A DNA stretch of 64,000 nucleotides, from positions 124,001 to 188,000 of the forward strand of contig NZ_LQNT01000010.1 in the NCBI RefSeq assembly GCF_001619585.1. The letters are read 5' to 3'. The position numbers were made by a program, and so were the translations under genes. Shown here in pieces: positions 26,184 to 35,746 of this stretch; the stretch's first letter is position 1, and each line of letters opens with the position of its first letter. The stretch is from Bhargavaea cecembensis. GTDB taxonomy: Bacteria; Bacillota; Bacilli; Bacillales_A; Planococcaceae. The notes under the pieces were generated by a model that saw only the letters and a program-made list of their open reading frames with translations, was not told where the DNA came from and did not search any database.

Positions 26184-27491
26184 ATGGAAGCAGAATTAAT
26201 CAGGAAGTATGTCGATTCACTGGATGCACATGGTTATTTTAACGGTGCCATTGCGGTCCTGCATAAGGGAAAGACGGTCTTCTGCAAAGGTTATGGCATG
26301 GCGGATTACGGGTTTGGTGTCCCGAACACCTCCAAAACCAGGTTCAGGATCGGCTCATTGTCAAAAGCGTTTACCGCGATGGCGATTCTCCAGCTGGAGG
26401 AGAAGGGCGTTCTCCGGAGGGAAGACCCGATCAGCCGTTTCTTCAGTGATTTTCCTGGCGGGGACAAGATCACCATCCACCATCTGCTGTCCCATATGAG
26501 CGGTGTGGCCGATTTTGCTTCGCGTCCGGACTATTGGACACGGATGATGCGCCTTCCGGCCACGACGCAAACGTTGATGGATGCCATTATGGAACTGCCG
26601 CCGGACTTTGAGCCCGGCAGCCAGGCCGGATATTCGAATTCCGGATATACGATCCTGGCCGCTATCATCGAAAACGTGACCGGTCTCAGCTACGGAGACC
26701 ATATGGACGAACACGTATTCAAGCCGCTCGGCATGAAAAATACAGGCAGTGATGACGGAAGAACGGTCATCAGCCAGTATGCCCGAGGCTATACGCTCGA
26801 CCGTGACATCAGGCGCGCGGAGTGGGTCGACATGACAGTGGCGACGGGTGCGTACAGCCTGTACTCGACAGCAGAAGACCTGCTTCTGTGGGAACGTGCG
26901 CTCAGCGGAGAAAGCATGTTCGGTCAGGAACTGCTCACGAAGATGTTCACCCGGCACAACGAAATGTGCGGATACGACTGGTTCTTTTCGGACGAAGAAA
27001 AAGATGGCATCAGGCGCACCAGTTGGGAACACTTTGGCGACGTAAACGGCTTTGCCTCGTATTACCTCCGTTACCCGGAAGAAGAGTTGGCGGTCATCGT
27101 TCTGAGCAATTTCGGCCTGACACCAGTTGACCGAATCGCAAAAGATATTGCCTCCATTGTATTTGAGCAGCAAGACTGCGCTCTCGAGTCACCCGCTTCC
27201 ATCGTTCCTGATAAGCAGCTGATTGCCACCATTACCGGAACCTATCATTCGAATCGGGGGCAGTTGAGTATCTTTTCGGAAAGGGACCGGATATTTGCCA
27301 CTCTGCCGAAAATGTACGGAGTCGTCTATAACTGTGAAATCATACCCACCGTCGCTGACAGCCGACAGGTAAGACTCAAGGGAAGACATTTGAATGATGA
27401 GTTGGTCATCGACATGCAGAGGAAAAGCTTGACCCATACGGACCCCTACGGAACTAGGAACCGTTATTTGAAGAATGTGCACGGAGAGTAG
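26184..27491 (+). CDS. Serine hydrolase of the beta-lactamase / class C family
   Basis: The ATG at 26184 is preferred over 26178 because GGAGG at 26171 is better spaced. The 435-residue protein has the SxxK motif Ser58-Leu-Ser-Lys61, a YSN motif in AGYSNSGY and a later HFGDVNGF segment in the HxG position. There is no signal peptide, so it is probably an intracellular esterase or peptidase rather than a beta-lactamase. The C-terminal 110 residues form the lipocalin-like extension often seen in this family. Confidence 0.85.
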   Translation: MEAELIRKYVDSLDAHGYFNGAIAVLHKGKTVFCKGYGMADYGFGVPNTSKTRFRIGSLSKAFTAMAILQLEEKGVLRREDPISRFFSDFPGGDKITIHHLLSHMSGVADFASRPDYWTRMMRLPATTQTLMDAIMELPPDFEPGSQAGYSNSGYTILAAIIENVTGLSYGDHMDEHVFKPLGMKNTGSDDGRTVISQYARGYTLDRDIRRAEWVDMTVATGAYSLYSTAEDLLLWERALSGESMFGQELLTKMFTRHNEMCGYDWFFSDEEKDGIRRTSWEHFGDVNGFASYYLRYPEEELAVIVLSNFGLTPVDRIAKDIASIVFEQQDCALESPASIVPDKQLIATITGTYHSNRGQLSIFSERDRIFATLPKMYGVVYNCEIIPTVADSRQVRLKGRHLNDELVIDMQRKSLTHTDPYGTRNRYLKNVHGE

Positions 27492-27521
27492 TACAACCAT
27501 GAATCTGGGGAGGACTTGTAA

Positions 27522-27893
27522 ATGGGAATCGGCGCATTTTCACTAAGCCTGACTGTAAAGGATCTTCAGGCATCCAAGGAATTCTACGAGAAACTCGGCT
27601 TTTCCGCGCTCGGCGGAGATGAGGAGAACGGCTGGCTGATCCTGAAAAACGAGGACTGTGTGATCGGATTGTTCCAGGGGATGTTCGAGAAGAACATGCT
27701 GACATTCAATCCCGGCTGGAACAGCAACGCGGAAGAAGTGAATCCGTTCAGGGACGTGAGGGAGCTTCAGGAAGAGCTTAAGGCAAAGGGAATCCAATTT
27801 ATCACAGAAGCTGACCCGTCCACTGAAGGACCGGCTCATTTCATGATCGAAGATCCGGACGGCAACCCGATTCTGGTTGACCAGCACAGATAA
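27522..27893 (+). CDS. VOC (glyoxalase/bleomycin-resistance fold) protein
   Basis: A 123-residue single-domain protein begins GAFSLSLTVKDLQASKEFYE and ends FMIEDPDGNPILVDQH, the classic VOC start and end. The metal-binding residue positions are only partly filled, so the substrate is unknown. GGGAGG precedes the ATG. Confidence 0.82.
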   Translation: MGIGAFSLSLTVKDLQASKEFYEKLGFSALGGDEENGWLILKNEDCVIGLFQGMFEKNMLTFNPGWNSNAEEVNPFRDVRELQEELKAKGIQFITEADPSTEGPAHFMIEDPDGNPILVDQHR

Positions 27894-27898
27894 CCGAG

Positions 27899-27930
27899 GG
27901 CCGGTCCGATATGAATCGGACCGGCCATTC
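27899..27930 (+). terminator. Terminator of the VOC gene
   Basis: Perfect 12-bp stem GGCCGGTCCGAT / ATCGGACCGGCC with a four-base loop; the T-run is weak. Confidence 0.65.
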
Positions 27931-27947
27931 TGATTGGAGGCAACAAA

Positions 27948-28574
27948 ATGAATGCACCGTTTCCGGAAATCACCACCGAAAGAATGCACCTGAGAGCGGC
28001 GACTCCCGCCGATGCCGGGGACATGCTGCGTTACCTGTCTGACCCGGAAGTGATGGAACATACCGGCATGGAACCGTTCCAAACCAAGGAAGATGTGCTG
28101 GACGAAATCAAGTGGTACCACTCGATTGTGGAAGAAGGCAGTGGCATCCGGTGGGGCATCACGCTCAAGGAATCCGGCAAGATGATTGGAAGCTGCGGTT
28201 TCCATAACCGGGAGCCCAAACACTTTCGTGCAGAAATCGGCTATGAACTCAGCCGCGAACATTGGGGGAAAGGGCTGGCCGGGGAAGCCTTGCGGGCTGT
28301 TGTCCGGTATGGATTTGATCATCTCCGATTGGAGAGGATCGAGGCGCTGATCGAGCCGGAAAACCTGCCATCCCTCCGCCTCGTCGAGAAAAACGGGTTC
28401 CTGAGGGAAGGTCTGCTGCGCCATTATGAATACGGGCGGGGCAGATTCGATGATTTGTATATGTATTCGATCTTGAAAGAGGATTTCACCGCAATCAGCG
28501 CCCTAGATGACCATTTCTACGATTCCGATGACAAGAAGAAGCCCGCCCGCAATAATACTGGGGTGTCGTCCTAA
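27948..28574 (+). CDS. GNAT N-acetyltransferase (RimJ/RimL type)
   Basis: The 208-residue protein contains TERMHLRAATPADAGDM, an acetyl-CoA site at about residues 100-112 (HWGKGLAGEAL), and ENLPSLRLVEKNGFLREG, typical of the RimJ/Ard-like acyltransferases. It transfers an acetyl group to a protein or small-molecule amine. Its 3' end overlaps the convergent ytaF by 72 bases, which is unusual but both frames are convincing. Confidence 0.85.
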   Translation: MNAPFPEITTERMHLRAATPADAGDMLRYLSDPEVMEHTGMEPFQTKEDVLDEIKWYHSIVEEGSGIRWGITLKESGKMIGSCGFHNREPKHFRAEIGYELSREHWGKGLAGEALRAVVRYGFDHLRLERIEALIEPENLPSLRLVEKNGFLREGLLRHYEYGRGRFDDLYMYSILKEDFTAISALDDHFYDSDDKKKPARNNTGVSS

Positions 28575-29072
28575 ATAGAAGCGGGTGAGTATGCCACCAA
28601 AACGGTTGCTACAGTGGATCGTCAGGAAAGAGAATAGCCCGATTGACAGGATGGGTGCTGTCATCGAGCCGCCACTCACGCCCATGCCGAAACCACCGGC
28701 GAGTGCATTGGCGGACAGCAGGAAGCCCAGCGGAAGGGCTTCCCGAACGGAAAGGATCCGGTTACCGTCTTTATCGGCATTTAAGCTATTTTTTCGGAGA
28801 TCCGGATTTGGCTTCCATTCCTGAATGAGCATCCATAATCCGACTAAACAAAGCATGAAACCGCCCAGCCGGTTTGCCATTTGCTCTGGCATGATGGAGG
28901 CCAGACCTTCTGCTGCTACCATCGCCAGCGCGGTAACCATCATGGACACGATCGCAATGGCAGCGTTCGAGAGGGTAGGTATCCTGATTTTCCGGATGCC
29001 GTAAGCCAGGCCGATCCCCAGGTTATCCAGGTTTGCTGCGATTCCCAAAAATAAAATCGTTAACCATTGCAC
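28503..29072 (-). CDS. ytaF: Sporulation membrane protein YtaF / MntP-like
   Basis: The start is a GTG at 29072 after GAGGGGGCGGG. The 189-residue protein has six membrane helices in two similar halves; ANLDNLGIGLAYGIRKIRIP and SANALAGGFGMGVSGGSM are repeats of the family, related to MntP manganese exporters. YtaF is linked to sporulation in Bacillus; its transported ion is not known. It ends inside the 3' end of the GNAT gene. Confidence 0.8.
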   Translation of the reverse strand: MQWLTILFLGIAANLDNLGIGLAYGIRKIRIPTLSNAAIAIVSMMVTALAMVAAEGLASIMPEQMANRLGGFMLCLVGLWMLIQEWKPNPDLRKNSLNADKDGNRILSVREALPLGFLLSANALAGGFGMGVSGGSMTAPILSIGLFSFLTIHCSNRFGGILTRFYLGRHPSIIAGGLLLVIGIVEMVI

Positions 29073-29174
29073 GTTTCCCGCCCCCTCGATATCCAAGTCA
29101 GTATATGGGCGGGGTGAAAAAGGGCCTGGGCATGATTGATAGCTAACGGAAAAGGAACCGACAAATGAAAAAAG

Positions 29175-29245
29175 CATCAGGTTCATTTGTTTTTAAAACC
29201 GCCTAAAGCGGTCCGTTCCTGCCTGATCAGGAACGTATCCCTTGG
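29175..29245 (+). pseudogene. Possible N-terminal remnant related to the 31062 gene
   Basis: One plus frame reads FKTA-stop-SGPFLPDQERI, close to FETTESGPLLPNQERV at the start of the 31062 gene. A stop codon and lack of any extension show it is broken. The match is short, so this is tentative. Confidence 0.35.
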
Positions 29246-29287
29246 TTGGATAAAATCGCTGAAGAGTAGCTGAGGGGGAGTGGGTCG

Positions 29288-30058
29288 GTGAAACAAAACC
29301 GGAAGAATATTGTTGGAGTAACGATCGGCTTCATCTTCTTGGCCACTTTCCTTGTCCATGCCATCCTCTTCTATTTGGAGGACGGACGCTCGTTTCTGGG
29401 AGCGGTGATGATAGTCCCGCTGACTGTCATCATCGCCTATCAGGCAGTTTATTGTAAACTCCAGGTCAGATCCACCATGGGCCTGTTTCGTCCTACCTTG
29501 AAAAGCATGGTGTTTTCGATCCTCTTCCCGGTCTTGTTGGGAATCACATTCCACGTCTATCTCAGCTTTCAGGGCATGCGGTTCCTGTTTGAGCAAGAAA
29601 AGGAACTGGTTCTGCTGTTCGTGGTTGGCCTGACCGTTGCGTCCTTGTCCGCACTTCTGGAAGAAGTCGTTTGGCGAGGGAATTTGCATCACCATTTGCG
29701 GAAAAACCATTCTTTGTTCCAAACGGCTGCCATCACGGCTGCCGTCTGGTCACTGTGGCATTTGCCAATTGCCGTTTTTTATAAAGGTTATGGGGATTGG
29801 TTCATGGGAATCACAGCTTACATGGGGCTGTTGTTTTTGATCTCCATTACGCTCACCTATGTGAGAGAAGTTGGCCGCTCGGTCATTCCTGCCGCCGTCC
29901 TGCATGGGATGCTGAATGTTTTTTACCTGTCCGGCGGTCTGCAGTCAGGATCAGCGGAACAAGAGGAATTGTCCAAGTTCCTGCTTTATGCGGTGGTGAT
30001 GGGGATGATGGCGATAACTTACGGAAAACGATCGAACCACATTCAAATCATGAGCTAA
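29288..30058 (+). CDS. CPBP-family intramembrane metalloprotease
   Basis: A GTG start after GAGGGGGAG gives 256 residues with seven or eight membrane helices. The Abi/CAAX motifs are present: EEVVWRG near residue 124, WSLWHLP, and a late HGMLN. Such proteins cleave within membranes or protect against bacteriocins; the substrate is unknown. It is followed after 24 bases by the next gene. Confidence 0.85.
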   Translation: MKQNRKNIVGVTIGFIFLATFLVHAILFYLEDGRSFLGAVMIVPLTVIIAYQAVYCKLQVRSTMGLFRPTLKSMVFSILFPVLLGITFHVYLSFQGMRFLFEQEKELVLLFVVGLTVASLSALLEEVVWRGNLHHHLRKNHSLFQTAAITAAVWSLWHLPIAVFYKGYGDWFMGITAYMGLLFLISITLTYVREVGRSVIPAAVLHGMLNVFYLSGGLQSGSAEQEELSKFLLYAVVMGMMAITYGKRSNHIQIMS

Positions 30059-30082
30059 TAGGAGCGGAAAAGGGGGAGTAGA

Positions 30083-31072
30083 TTGGAGAAAATCGCTAAG
30101 GAATACTTGAAACTGTACCGCGACCCGGCAGTGACAGAATATCTCTATATCTATGAGGGTATGGACGAGTATCTTCAAGCGCAGAAAGAAATGTATTGGA
30201 AGCTTCACGAGAAAGCAATGGAAGCCGAAAAACAAATCGATCCATTCGGCTATAAATCCCTCATGAGGAATCCGTATCTTACCGGATTGTATCTTGCCTT
30301 TCAAGAACGGGATTATGAAATGCTACATAACGCAATTTACCATAATAGCAAGCACGAACTCTCAAAATTCAGCTCTGGAGGATATGATCACAGCGGGAAC
30401 TTCTGGAAGGTCTTGGACGCCATGGCCTCCAATCATGTGGATGTGGTTGAAGCGTGTTTTCCGGAAGAACTGGGTCTGTGCAAGAACGGATATCCGCCTT
30501 TTGTGAAAACAAGCAATTTGCTGATGGCACTATGGTATCAGAACGATGATTGGCTGGGTGCGGCTTATACGGAAGGGACGAAACTTCTCGGGCAGAAAAA
30601 AGGCCTGTGGGAAAAAGCAATCATGGAATTTCTGTTGGCGCTTGCGGACCAGGATGCAGATCGGGCTTCCGAAGCATTGGGAAAAGTCTGCAAGACTTCC
30701 AGGAGAGTGGACAGGCCGAAACTCTATAAAATTCTGTGCACAGAAGCCCACGGCCTTTATCACATCGCGAGACATCTGCTGCCGGAGGAATTATTCAACC
30801 GGATTGAGATGCCTGATAACCCCAATTTCTGCGAGGGACTGGTCAAGTGGCAGGAGGAGCAGGGATACCCTGAAATGGGCGCGCTGATCGTGCATTATCC
30901 GGGTGAGCTCGGCTTCATGAACCGTATCCTGAACCTGCCTGTCCAACGTTGTGTGCTTGAGGGATCCGGAAAGCGCCAGACGGTTGATGTGAAGGAAATG
31001 AAAAAGAGGGCATTGGCTACATTGCAGCTTGGCACGACTCAAGCAGCAAGGAGGGATGCCCGTGATCACTGA
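30083..31072 (+). CDS. Uncharacterised helical protein
   Basis: I do not recognise this family. TTG start after GGGGGAG. The 329-residue soluble protein is almost wholly helical, with repeated hairpin-like stretches (NLLMALWYQNDDWLGAAY, KAIMEFLLALADQDADRASEAL) similar in style to Imm49-like immunity or TPR-like folds. Its end overlaps the next gene by eleven bases or so, suggesting joint expression. Confidence 0.6.
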   Translation: MEKIAKEYLKLYRDPAVTEYLYIYEGMDEYLQAQKEMYWKLHEKAMEAEKQIDPFGYKSLMRNPYLTGLYLAFQERDYEMLHNAIYHNSKHELSKFSSGGYDHSGNFWKVLDAMASNHVDVVEACFPEELGLCKNGYPPFVKTSNLLMALWYQNDDWLGAAYTEGTKLLGQKKGLWEKAIMEFLLALADQDADRASEALGKVCKTSRRVDRPKLYKILCTEAHGLYHIARHLLPEELFNRIEMPDNPNFCEGLVKWQEEQGYPEMGALIVHYPGELGFMNRILNLPVQRCVLEGSGKRQTVDVKEMKKRALATLQLGTTQAARRDARDH

Positions 31073-31472
31073 AATTCGTTTTGAGACCACCGAAAGCGGG
31101 CCGCTCCTGCCAAACCAGGAACGCGTCCATGACGTGCGCATTACACGTAAGGGCCTGATTGTCCATGAGCTCCTCTCGACAAAAGAGGCAGGCGAGCGCG
31201 GCATGCGCCACACCAGGAATGAGTACAACATAGATCCGGATCGGGCGGCCGCTTTCCTGGATTCCCTCACCACTGAATTTCAGGTCGGTGAGTGGCCAAC
31301 GGATTTCGGTTCACCGGTTCTGGAAGGTAGGACGTACGAGGTGACCATCCTCCAGGATGACGGATCGGTGCAGCGTTCCCGCGGCACGGTCGACCTGCCG
31401 CCTGGCGGAGAAGAGATCGCTATGGCCGTCCGTCGACTTGCGGCATTCAAAAAGGACCCCTGGGTATTTTGA
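31062..31472 (+). CDS. Uncharacterised 136-aa protein
   Basis: The GTG at 31062 is best placed behind AAGGAGG (31049-31055); an ATG at 31056 is too close to it. The sequence begins ITEIRFETTESGPLLPNQERV and has no membrane segment or known motif. It overlaps the end of the preceding gene. A short related remnant may exist at 29175. Confidence 0.55.
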   Translation: MITEIRFETTESGPLLPNQERVHDVRITRKGLIVHELLSTKEAGERGMRHTRNEYNIDPDRAAAFLDSLTTEFQVGEWPTDFGSPVLEGRTYEVTILQDDGSVQRSRGTVDLPPGGEEIAMAVRRLAAFKKDPWVF

Positions 31473-31520
31473 GAGAGGGTCCCTGAGCATTACCTCCAAG
31501 CCGGTATCGGTATTGGAGGT
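31450..31520. terminator. Two hairpins between convergent genes
   Basis: AAGGACCC / GGGTCCCT (31451-31483) and ACCTCCAA / TTGGAGGT (31492-31520) lie between the ends of the 31062 gene and the minus-strand 31521 gene. T-runs are weak. Confidence 0.5.
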
Positions 31521-31817
31521 TTATTCTTGTTTATTTTCACTGCGCCTGAAGGCATCTGTAACCACGTTGATCAGTCCGCCCAGTAAAGTTCCGGCCAGAA
31601 TCGAGATGGCCATGAATCCAAAACCGATTCCCTCCCAGCCCCCAATAATGAAACTGAAAATAAAAATGCCCAAGCTGATGATCAACAGACCCAAAAACAC
31701 GAATCTCAGATACTGTTTTTTCTTTTCCGGCACTGACTTTTCCAGAACAACCGACGCGATCACCATTAGGAGTGCTGCACCCAGTGCGATAAAAATAAAC
31801 ACTTCAAAGCCTTCCAT
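31521..31817 (-). CDS. Small membrane protein, YesK-like
   Basis: The 98-residue product has three membrane helices and a GGWEGIGFGFMAISILAGTLLGG segment that resembles the YesK family of Bacillus. Function unknown. It is monocistronic. Family assignment is moderate. Confidence 0.55.
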   Translation of the reverse strand: MEGFEVFIFIALGAALLMVIASVVLEKSVPEKKKQYLRFVFLGLLIISLGIFIFSFIIGGWEGIGFGFMAISILAGTLLGGLINVVTDAFRRSENKQE

Positions 31818-31905
31818 ATCAAACTGCCCCCCATTCTCTCCGTGATCCCTTCTCCTTTAAAGAACGCTTCACGCGTCTATTCGGTTCCAGTATATAGAAA
31901 TTAAG

Positions 31906-33297
31906 TCATCCATCCAGATATTCCTTCAGTATCTTCAGTCCGATCTCCAATTCTTCCAGTGTGTCTGTGGAGGAAAGTCCGACGCGCAAGTATTTGTCCG
32001 CTGAGGTTGAGGCGTTCAGGAAGCGGTCAGAGTGGAAAACACGGACGCCGCGTTCTTTCAGGGCGGATTCCAATTGTGTCGCAGAATGGTGACCCGGAAT
32101 CTTCAGCCAGCGGTAGAAACTGAGCGGGTGCTCCGTAATAGGGTTGAAGGAGAAGTAGCGCCTGTAAATCTCATTCGCCTCCTCTGCGAGCCGCTTTTTC
32201 TCGAGAACAATCTGCTGTACCTGTCCGGACGTAATGAGTTCCGTGATCACTTCTGCGTCGAAGGATGACGTCTTCACGTTGATGTTGAAGACCGCCTGGA
32301 TGATCTTGTCCCTGAAGGCATCCCCAAAGGCAATATAGGCGACCCGGAGTCCCGAGCAGATCGACTTGGAAGTGCCGCAGATGTATACAGTCTGATCAGG
32401 GAGCATGCTGAACAGGGGCTGACCGTAGCCTGGGAGGACATCTGCTGTCAGAAAGGCATGGATATCATCTTCGATCAGAATCAATCCGTGCTTGCGGATC
32501 ACGTCTGCAAGTTCGTTTTTCCGTTCTTCCGTCATCATGACAGTCGTCGGGTTGCAGCAAGAAGGCATTAGGAAGATTCCGTGGATGGCTGACAGCCGGC
32601 ACTGCCTGTCCAACTCCCGGGGGGACATGCCTGCCCCGTCTCCCGCTATCGGAATCAGCTGGACATGGAAAATCCTTGCGAGTTCAATGAAGTTGGCATA
32701 GGTAAACTGATCGGTCGCGATTCTGCTGCCCGGCTCGAACAGTGCCGCCATGACCACGGCAAGGGCATTCTGGGCGCCGGAGACGATGGCGACGTTGTCC
32801 GGGGCCGCTTGGATACCGAACCGGTCCATCCAGTTGAGGGCAGCGGCCTTCTGGTGGGGGATCCCGGTCGGATCCTGGTAGTTCAGCAATTGGTCCACGT
32901 AGCGCTTGTCGGTCACATTCCGGATGGCGTCTGTCACCAATGTGTTGGTCTGTTCGAAGGAGGCGACGAACGCAAGGTCGATCAGGTTTTCCCGATGGTC
33001 TGCCGTGATGGTGACGGAGCGGGCGGCATTTGGAGCGACGAATGTGCCGCTTCCCGTCACGGCGTAGATCAGTCCGCGCGATTCGGCCAGCTTGTAGGCG
33101 CGGGTGATCGTCGTGAAATTCAGGTCCAGGAAGTCTGCGAGTTCCCGCTGGGGCGGCAGCTTGGTGCCGGGTACGAGAAAACCGTTGGCGATATCCTGTT
33201 CCAGAAGTGCGGCAAGGGATTGGTAGACCGGCCGCTTCAATAAGTCTTTGTCTGGTTTCCATGACATCGGGTAATGGTCGAATGAGTTGGTCGGCAT
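31906..33297 (-). CDS. MocR-type regulator (GntR helix-turn-helix fused to aminotransferase)
   Basis: An ATG at 33297 behind GAGGTG is preferred to 33375. The 463-residue protein has an N-terminal GntR winged helix (about 15-80: YQSLAALLEQDIANGFLVPG, PPQRELADFLDLNFTTITRAY) and a type-I aminotransferase-like domain with the PLP lysine in CGTSKSICSGLR. Such regulators sense an amino-acid-derived ligand. It is divergent from azlCD, which it probably controls. Confidence 0.85.
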   Translation of the reverse strand: MPTNSFDHYPMSWKPDKDLLKRPVYQSLAALLEQDIANGFLVPGTKLPPQRELADFLDLNFTTITRAYKLAESRGLIYAVTGSGTFVAPNAARSVTITADHRENLIDLAFVASFEQTNTLVTDAIRNVTDKRYVDQLLNYQDPTGIPHQKAAALNWMDRFGIQAAPDNVAIVSGAQNALAVVMAALFEPGSRIATDQFTYANFIELARIFHVQLIPIAGDGAGMSPRELDRQCRLSAIHGIFLMPSCCNPTTVMMTEERKNELADVIRKHGLILIEDDIHAFLTADVLPGYGQPLFSMLPDQTVYICGTSKSICSGLRVAYIAFGDAFRDKIIQAVFNINVKTSSFDAEVITELITSGQVQQIVLEKKRLAEEANEIYRRYFSFNPITEHPLSFYRWLKIPGHHSATQLESALKERGVRVFHSDRFLNASTSADKYLRVGLSSTDTLEELEIGLKILKEYLDG

Positions 33298-33428
33298 GGG
33301 ACACCTCGGTCGGAGTGAATTTCCCCCATCATAGCACGCATCCTGAATTGTAATCCATACACTTTTGCCCTTCATTGTATGGATTATTTGTGATACATAT
33401 AGATAAAGACAATCAGGAAGTGAAACAT

Positions 33429-34142
33429 ATGAAGAATAACAATCATCTCAGAGCTGCATTCCGGGCGGCGTTCCCCCACACGATTCCGATCATGGCGGGA
33501 TTCCTTTTCCTCGGGATTGCATACGGCATCTTTATGAATTCATTGGGGTTCAGCGCAATCTTTCCGATTCTGATGAGTATGCTGATTTTCGCAGGCTCCA
33601 TGGAATTTGTTGCGGCAAATCTGCTCCTGCTGGCGTTTAATCCGGTCCAGGCGCTTCTTCTGACACTGATGGTGAACGCGAGGCACCTGTTCTACGGAAT
33701 ATCGATGCTGGACAAATTCAAGGGGACCGGGAAAAAGAAGAATTACCTCATCTTCGGAATGTGCGACGAGTCGTTTGCGATCAACAGCTCGGTGAAAGTT
33801 CCGGAGGGCATCGACAAGGGATGGTTCATGTTCTTTGTCACGTTGCTTAATCATTCCTATTGGGTGACCGGATCCGCAATCGGAGGCTTGTTCGGCTCCA
33901 TGATCACGTTCAGTACGGAAGGGCTGGAGTTTGTGATGACTGCACTCTTCGTCGTGATCTTTACCGAACAGTGGATGAGCCAGAAGCGGCACCTTAGTGC
34001 GCTGACGGGTATCGGAATCTCTGCCGCCTGCCTGATCCTGTTCGGCGGCGAGCGCTTCATCATTCCGGCCATGCTTGGGATTCTGGGCGTACTGACACTG
34101 ATGCGGAAGCCGCTTGAAAAAGGCGAGGTGAGCACGGCATGA
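33429..34142 (+). CDS. azlC: AzlC family branched-chain amino acid exporter subunit
   Basis: The start at 33429 has AGGAAGTG upstream. The 237-residue membrane protein carries [21 protein letters not shown] and [11 protein letters not shown], typical of AzlC. With AzlD it exports branched-chain or related amino acids. The azlD start overlaps its stop (ATGA). The divergent MocR gene lies 131 bases upstream of this start. Confidence 0.88.
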   Translation: MKNNNHLRAAFRAAFPHTIPIMAGFLFLGIAYGIFMNSLGFSAIFPILMSMLIFAGSMEFVAANLLLLAFNPVQALLLTLMVNARHLFYGISMLDKFKGTGKKKNYLIFGMCDESFAINSSVKVPEGIDKGWFMFFVTLLNHSYWVTGSAIGGLFGSMITFSTEGLEFVMTALFVVIFTEQWMSQKRHLSALTGIGISAACLILFGGERFIIPAMLGILGVLTLMRKPLEKGEVSTA

Positions 34143-34471
34143 TGACCACGGAGCAACAGGTAATTACGATCGGCATGATCATCCTCGGGACGGTGCTGAC
34201 GCGATTCATCCCGTTTTGGCTGTTCCCTGCCGACAAGCCGACGCCTGCCTATATCCAGTATCTCGGCAAAGTGCTGCCGGCGGCGGTCATCGGGCTGCTC
34301 GTTATCTACTGCTTCAAGGATGTAAGCCTGACCGCGGGGAACCGGGGAATTCCGGAACTTCTTTGTGCAGGGATCACCATGCTGCTTCATTTCTGGAAGC
34401 GCAGCATGCTGCTGTCGATTGCCGCAGGAACGATCAGCTATATGGTGATGGTGCAGATGGTTTTTCAATGA
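34139..34471 (+). CDS. azlD: AzlD family transporter subunit
   Basis: A 110-residue protein with three or four helices and [28 protein letters not shown], and [16 protein letters not shown]. It is the small partner of AzlC and starts within the AzlC stop. Confidence 0.87.
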   Translation: MMTTEQQVITIGMIILGTVLTRFIPFWLFPADKPTPAYIQYLGKVLPAAVIGLLVIYCFKDVSLTAGNRGIPELLCAGITMLLHFWKRSMLLSIAAGTISYMVMVQMVFQ

Positions 34472-34478
34472 TTATACA

Positions 34479-34504
34479 AACGCGCCTGGCCGGGCGCGTT
34501 TTGT
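34479..34504 (+). terminator. Terminator of azlCD
   Basis: AACGCGCC / GGGCGCGTT then TTTG. It may also serve the convergent EamA gene. Confidence 0.75.
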
Positions 34505-34524
34505 GATATCGGCATCCGGGGGAA

Positions 34525-35409
34525 TCAGCCTGTCCTGTTCAGCTGCATCCTCCGCTGATACGTCGACAAGAGGACACCCCCGATAATGAACAGGGAGCCG
34601 AGCACCTGGTAGCCGGTGATGGGGTTGCCCAGAAGGATAAGGCCCATGACCATCGCGACAAAGGGCTCCAGATTGGATAAAATCGATGCTTTTGAAGCAT
34701 TCACATACCGGATCTGCTGATTCCAGATCAGGTTGGCCGCGCCATGGACGACGACAGCGGTCACAATCAGCAGCATCCAATCGGACCATTCCGTACTGAC
34801 CTTGAGCGGGCGATCCAGGATAAACACGAATGGAACGGATACCGCCCAGCCGACAATATTCGAATAAAGCGTGATCGTCAGCGGATCGACCCTGCTGGAC
34901 AGGAGCCGGGTGACGATGACCATGATGGCGAACGTCACCATCGTGACGACGATCCAGTAGAGGCCCGGATCAATTTGGATCGAAGATAGGTTTCCTTGGG
35001 CCACCACGAAATAAATGCCCAAAATGGCGACGCAAGAGCCGGCAATCATACGAAACGTCAGCTTTTCCTTCAGAAAGATCGCGGCCAGGAAACCCGTCAG
35101 CACAGGGGCGGTGGCAAGGATCAGTGCGGAAGTCGTGGGGTCGGCGGTCTGCAGGCCTTCAAAGAAAGACCATTGATTGATGAAGACGCCGACGATTCCG
35201 AGAATCACAATGACCAGGAAATCGGACGCGGACAAACGGGGCAACTGTTTCCGGGGTAAAGAGAGAATGCCGAGAAAAAGGACGATGAACAATAATCTCA
35301 GCATCGTCAGTGCGGCAGGGGAGAAATCCTGTACGAGCATTTTGCCGAATATGAAATTGCTTCCCCATACCAACACACAAAAGATCAGCCAGGCATATGA
35401 TTTCAGCAA
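34525..35409 (-). CDS. EamA/DMT family transporter
   Basis: The 294-residue protein has ten membrane helices in two EamA repeats (WGSNFIFGKMLVQDFSP; LIWNQQIRYVNASKASILSNLEP). DMT proteins export metabolites or amino acids; the substrate cannot be read from sequence. It converges on azlD. Confidence 0.85.
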   Translation of the reverse strand: MLKSYAWLIFCVLVWGSNFIFGKMLVQDFSPAALTMLRLLFIVLFLGILSLPRKQLPRLSASDFLVIVILGIVGVFINQWSFFEGLQTADPTTSALILATAPVLTGFLAAIFLKEKLTFRMIAGSCVAILGIYFVVAQGNLSSIQIDPGLYWIVVTMVTFAIMVIVTRLLSSRVDPLTITLYSNIVGWAVSVPFVFILDRPLKVSTEWSDWMLLIVTAVVVHGAANLIWNQQIRYVNASKASILSNLEPFVAMVMGLILLGNPITGYQVLGSLFIIGGVLLSTYQRRMQLNRTG

Positions 35410-35534
35410 AACCGCTCAACCTTCCTACATGGTTTGGACTAAGCTATTTTAATCATGGCGGTGCCGGCTGTATAGGTTTTTGTTTGCGGCACATCACATG
35501 AAGAAGCTTCACAACCCTGAATAGAATATCGGTT

Positions 35535-35571
35535 AAAAGCCATCCTCCTGAAACAGGGAATGGCTTTTTTG
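35535..35571 (+). terminator. Isolated plus-strand terminator upstream of the LLM gene
   Basis: AAAAGCCATCC pairs loosely with GGGAATGGCTTTTTT. No plus-strand gene precedes it between 34472 and 35746, so it is either an attenuator of the LLM gene or the trace of a lost gene. The rest of 35410-35746 shows no gene. Confidence 0.6.
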
Positions 35572-35746
35572 TATCCCGGTTCATTTTATTGAATCAATAG
35601 ACTTGACGAAATCGAGATATTAAAATATATTTAATTACGAAAAGTAACTTGAGGTTCCATTCCGGGTCTGTGAGCAGCTGCAGGCAGATCCGTCTTTGTC
35701 AGGCCATCCGGCCCTTTTCAATTTTTTATCAGGAGTGAACAGATGG

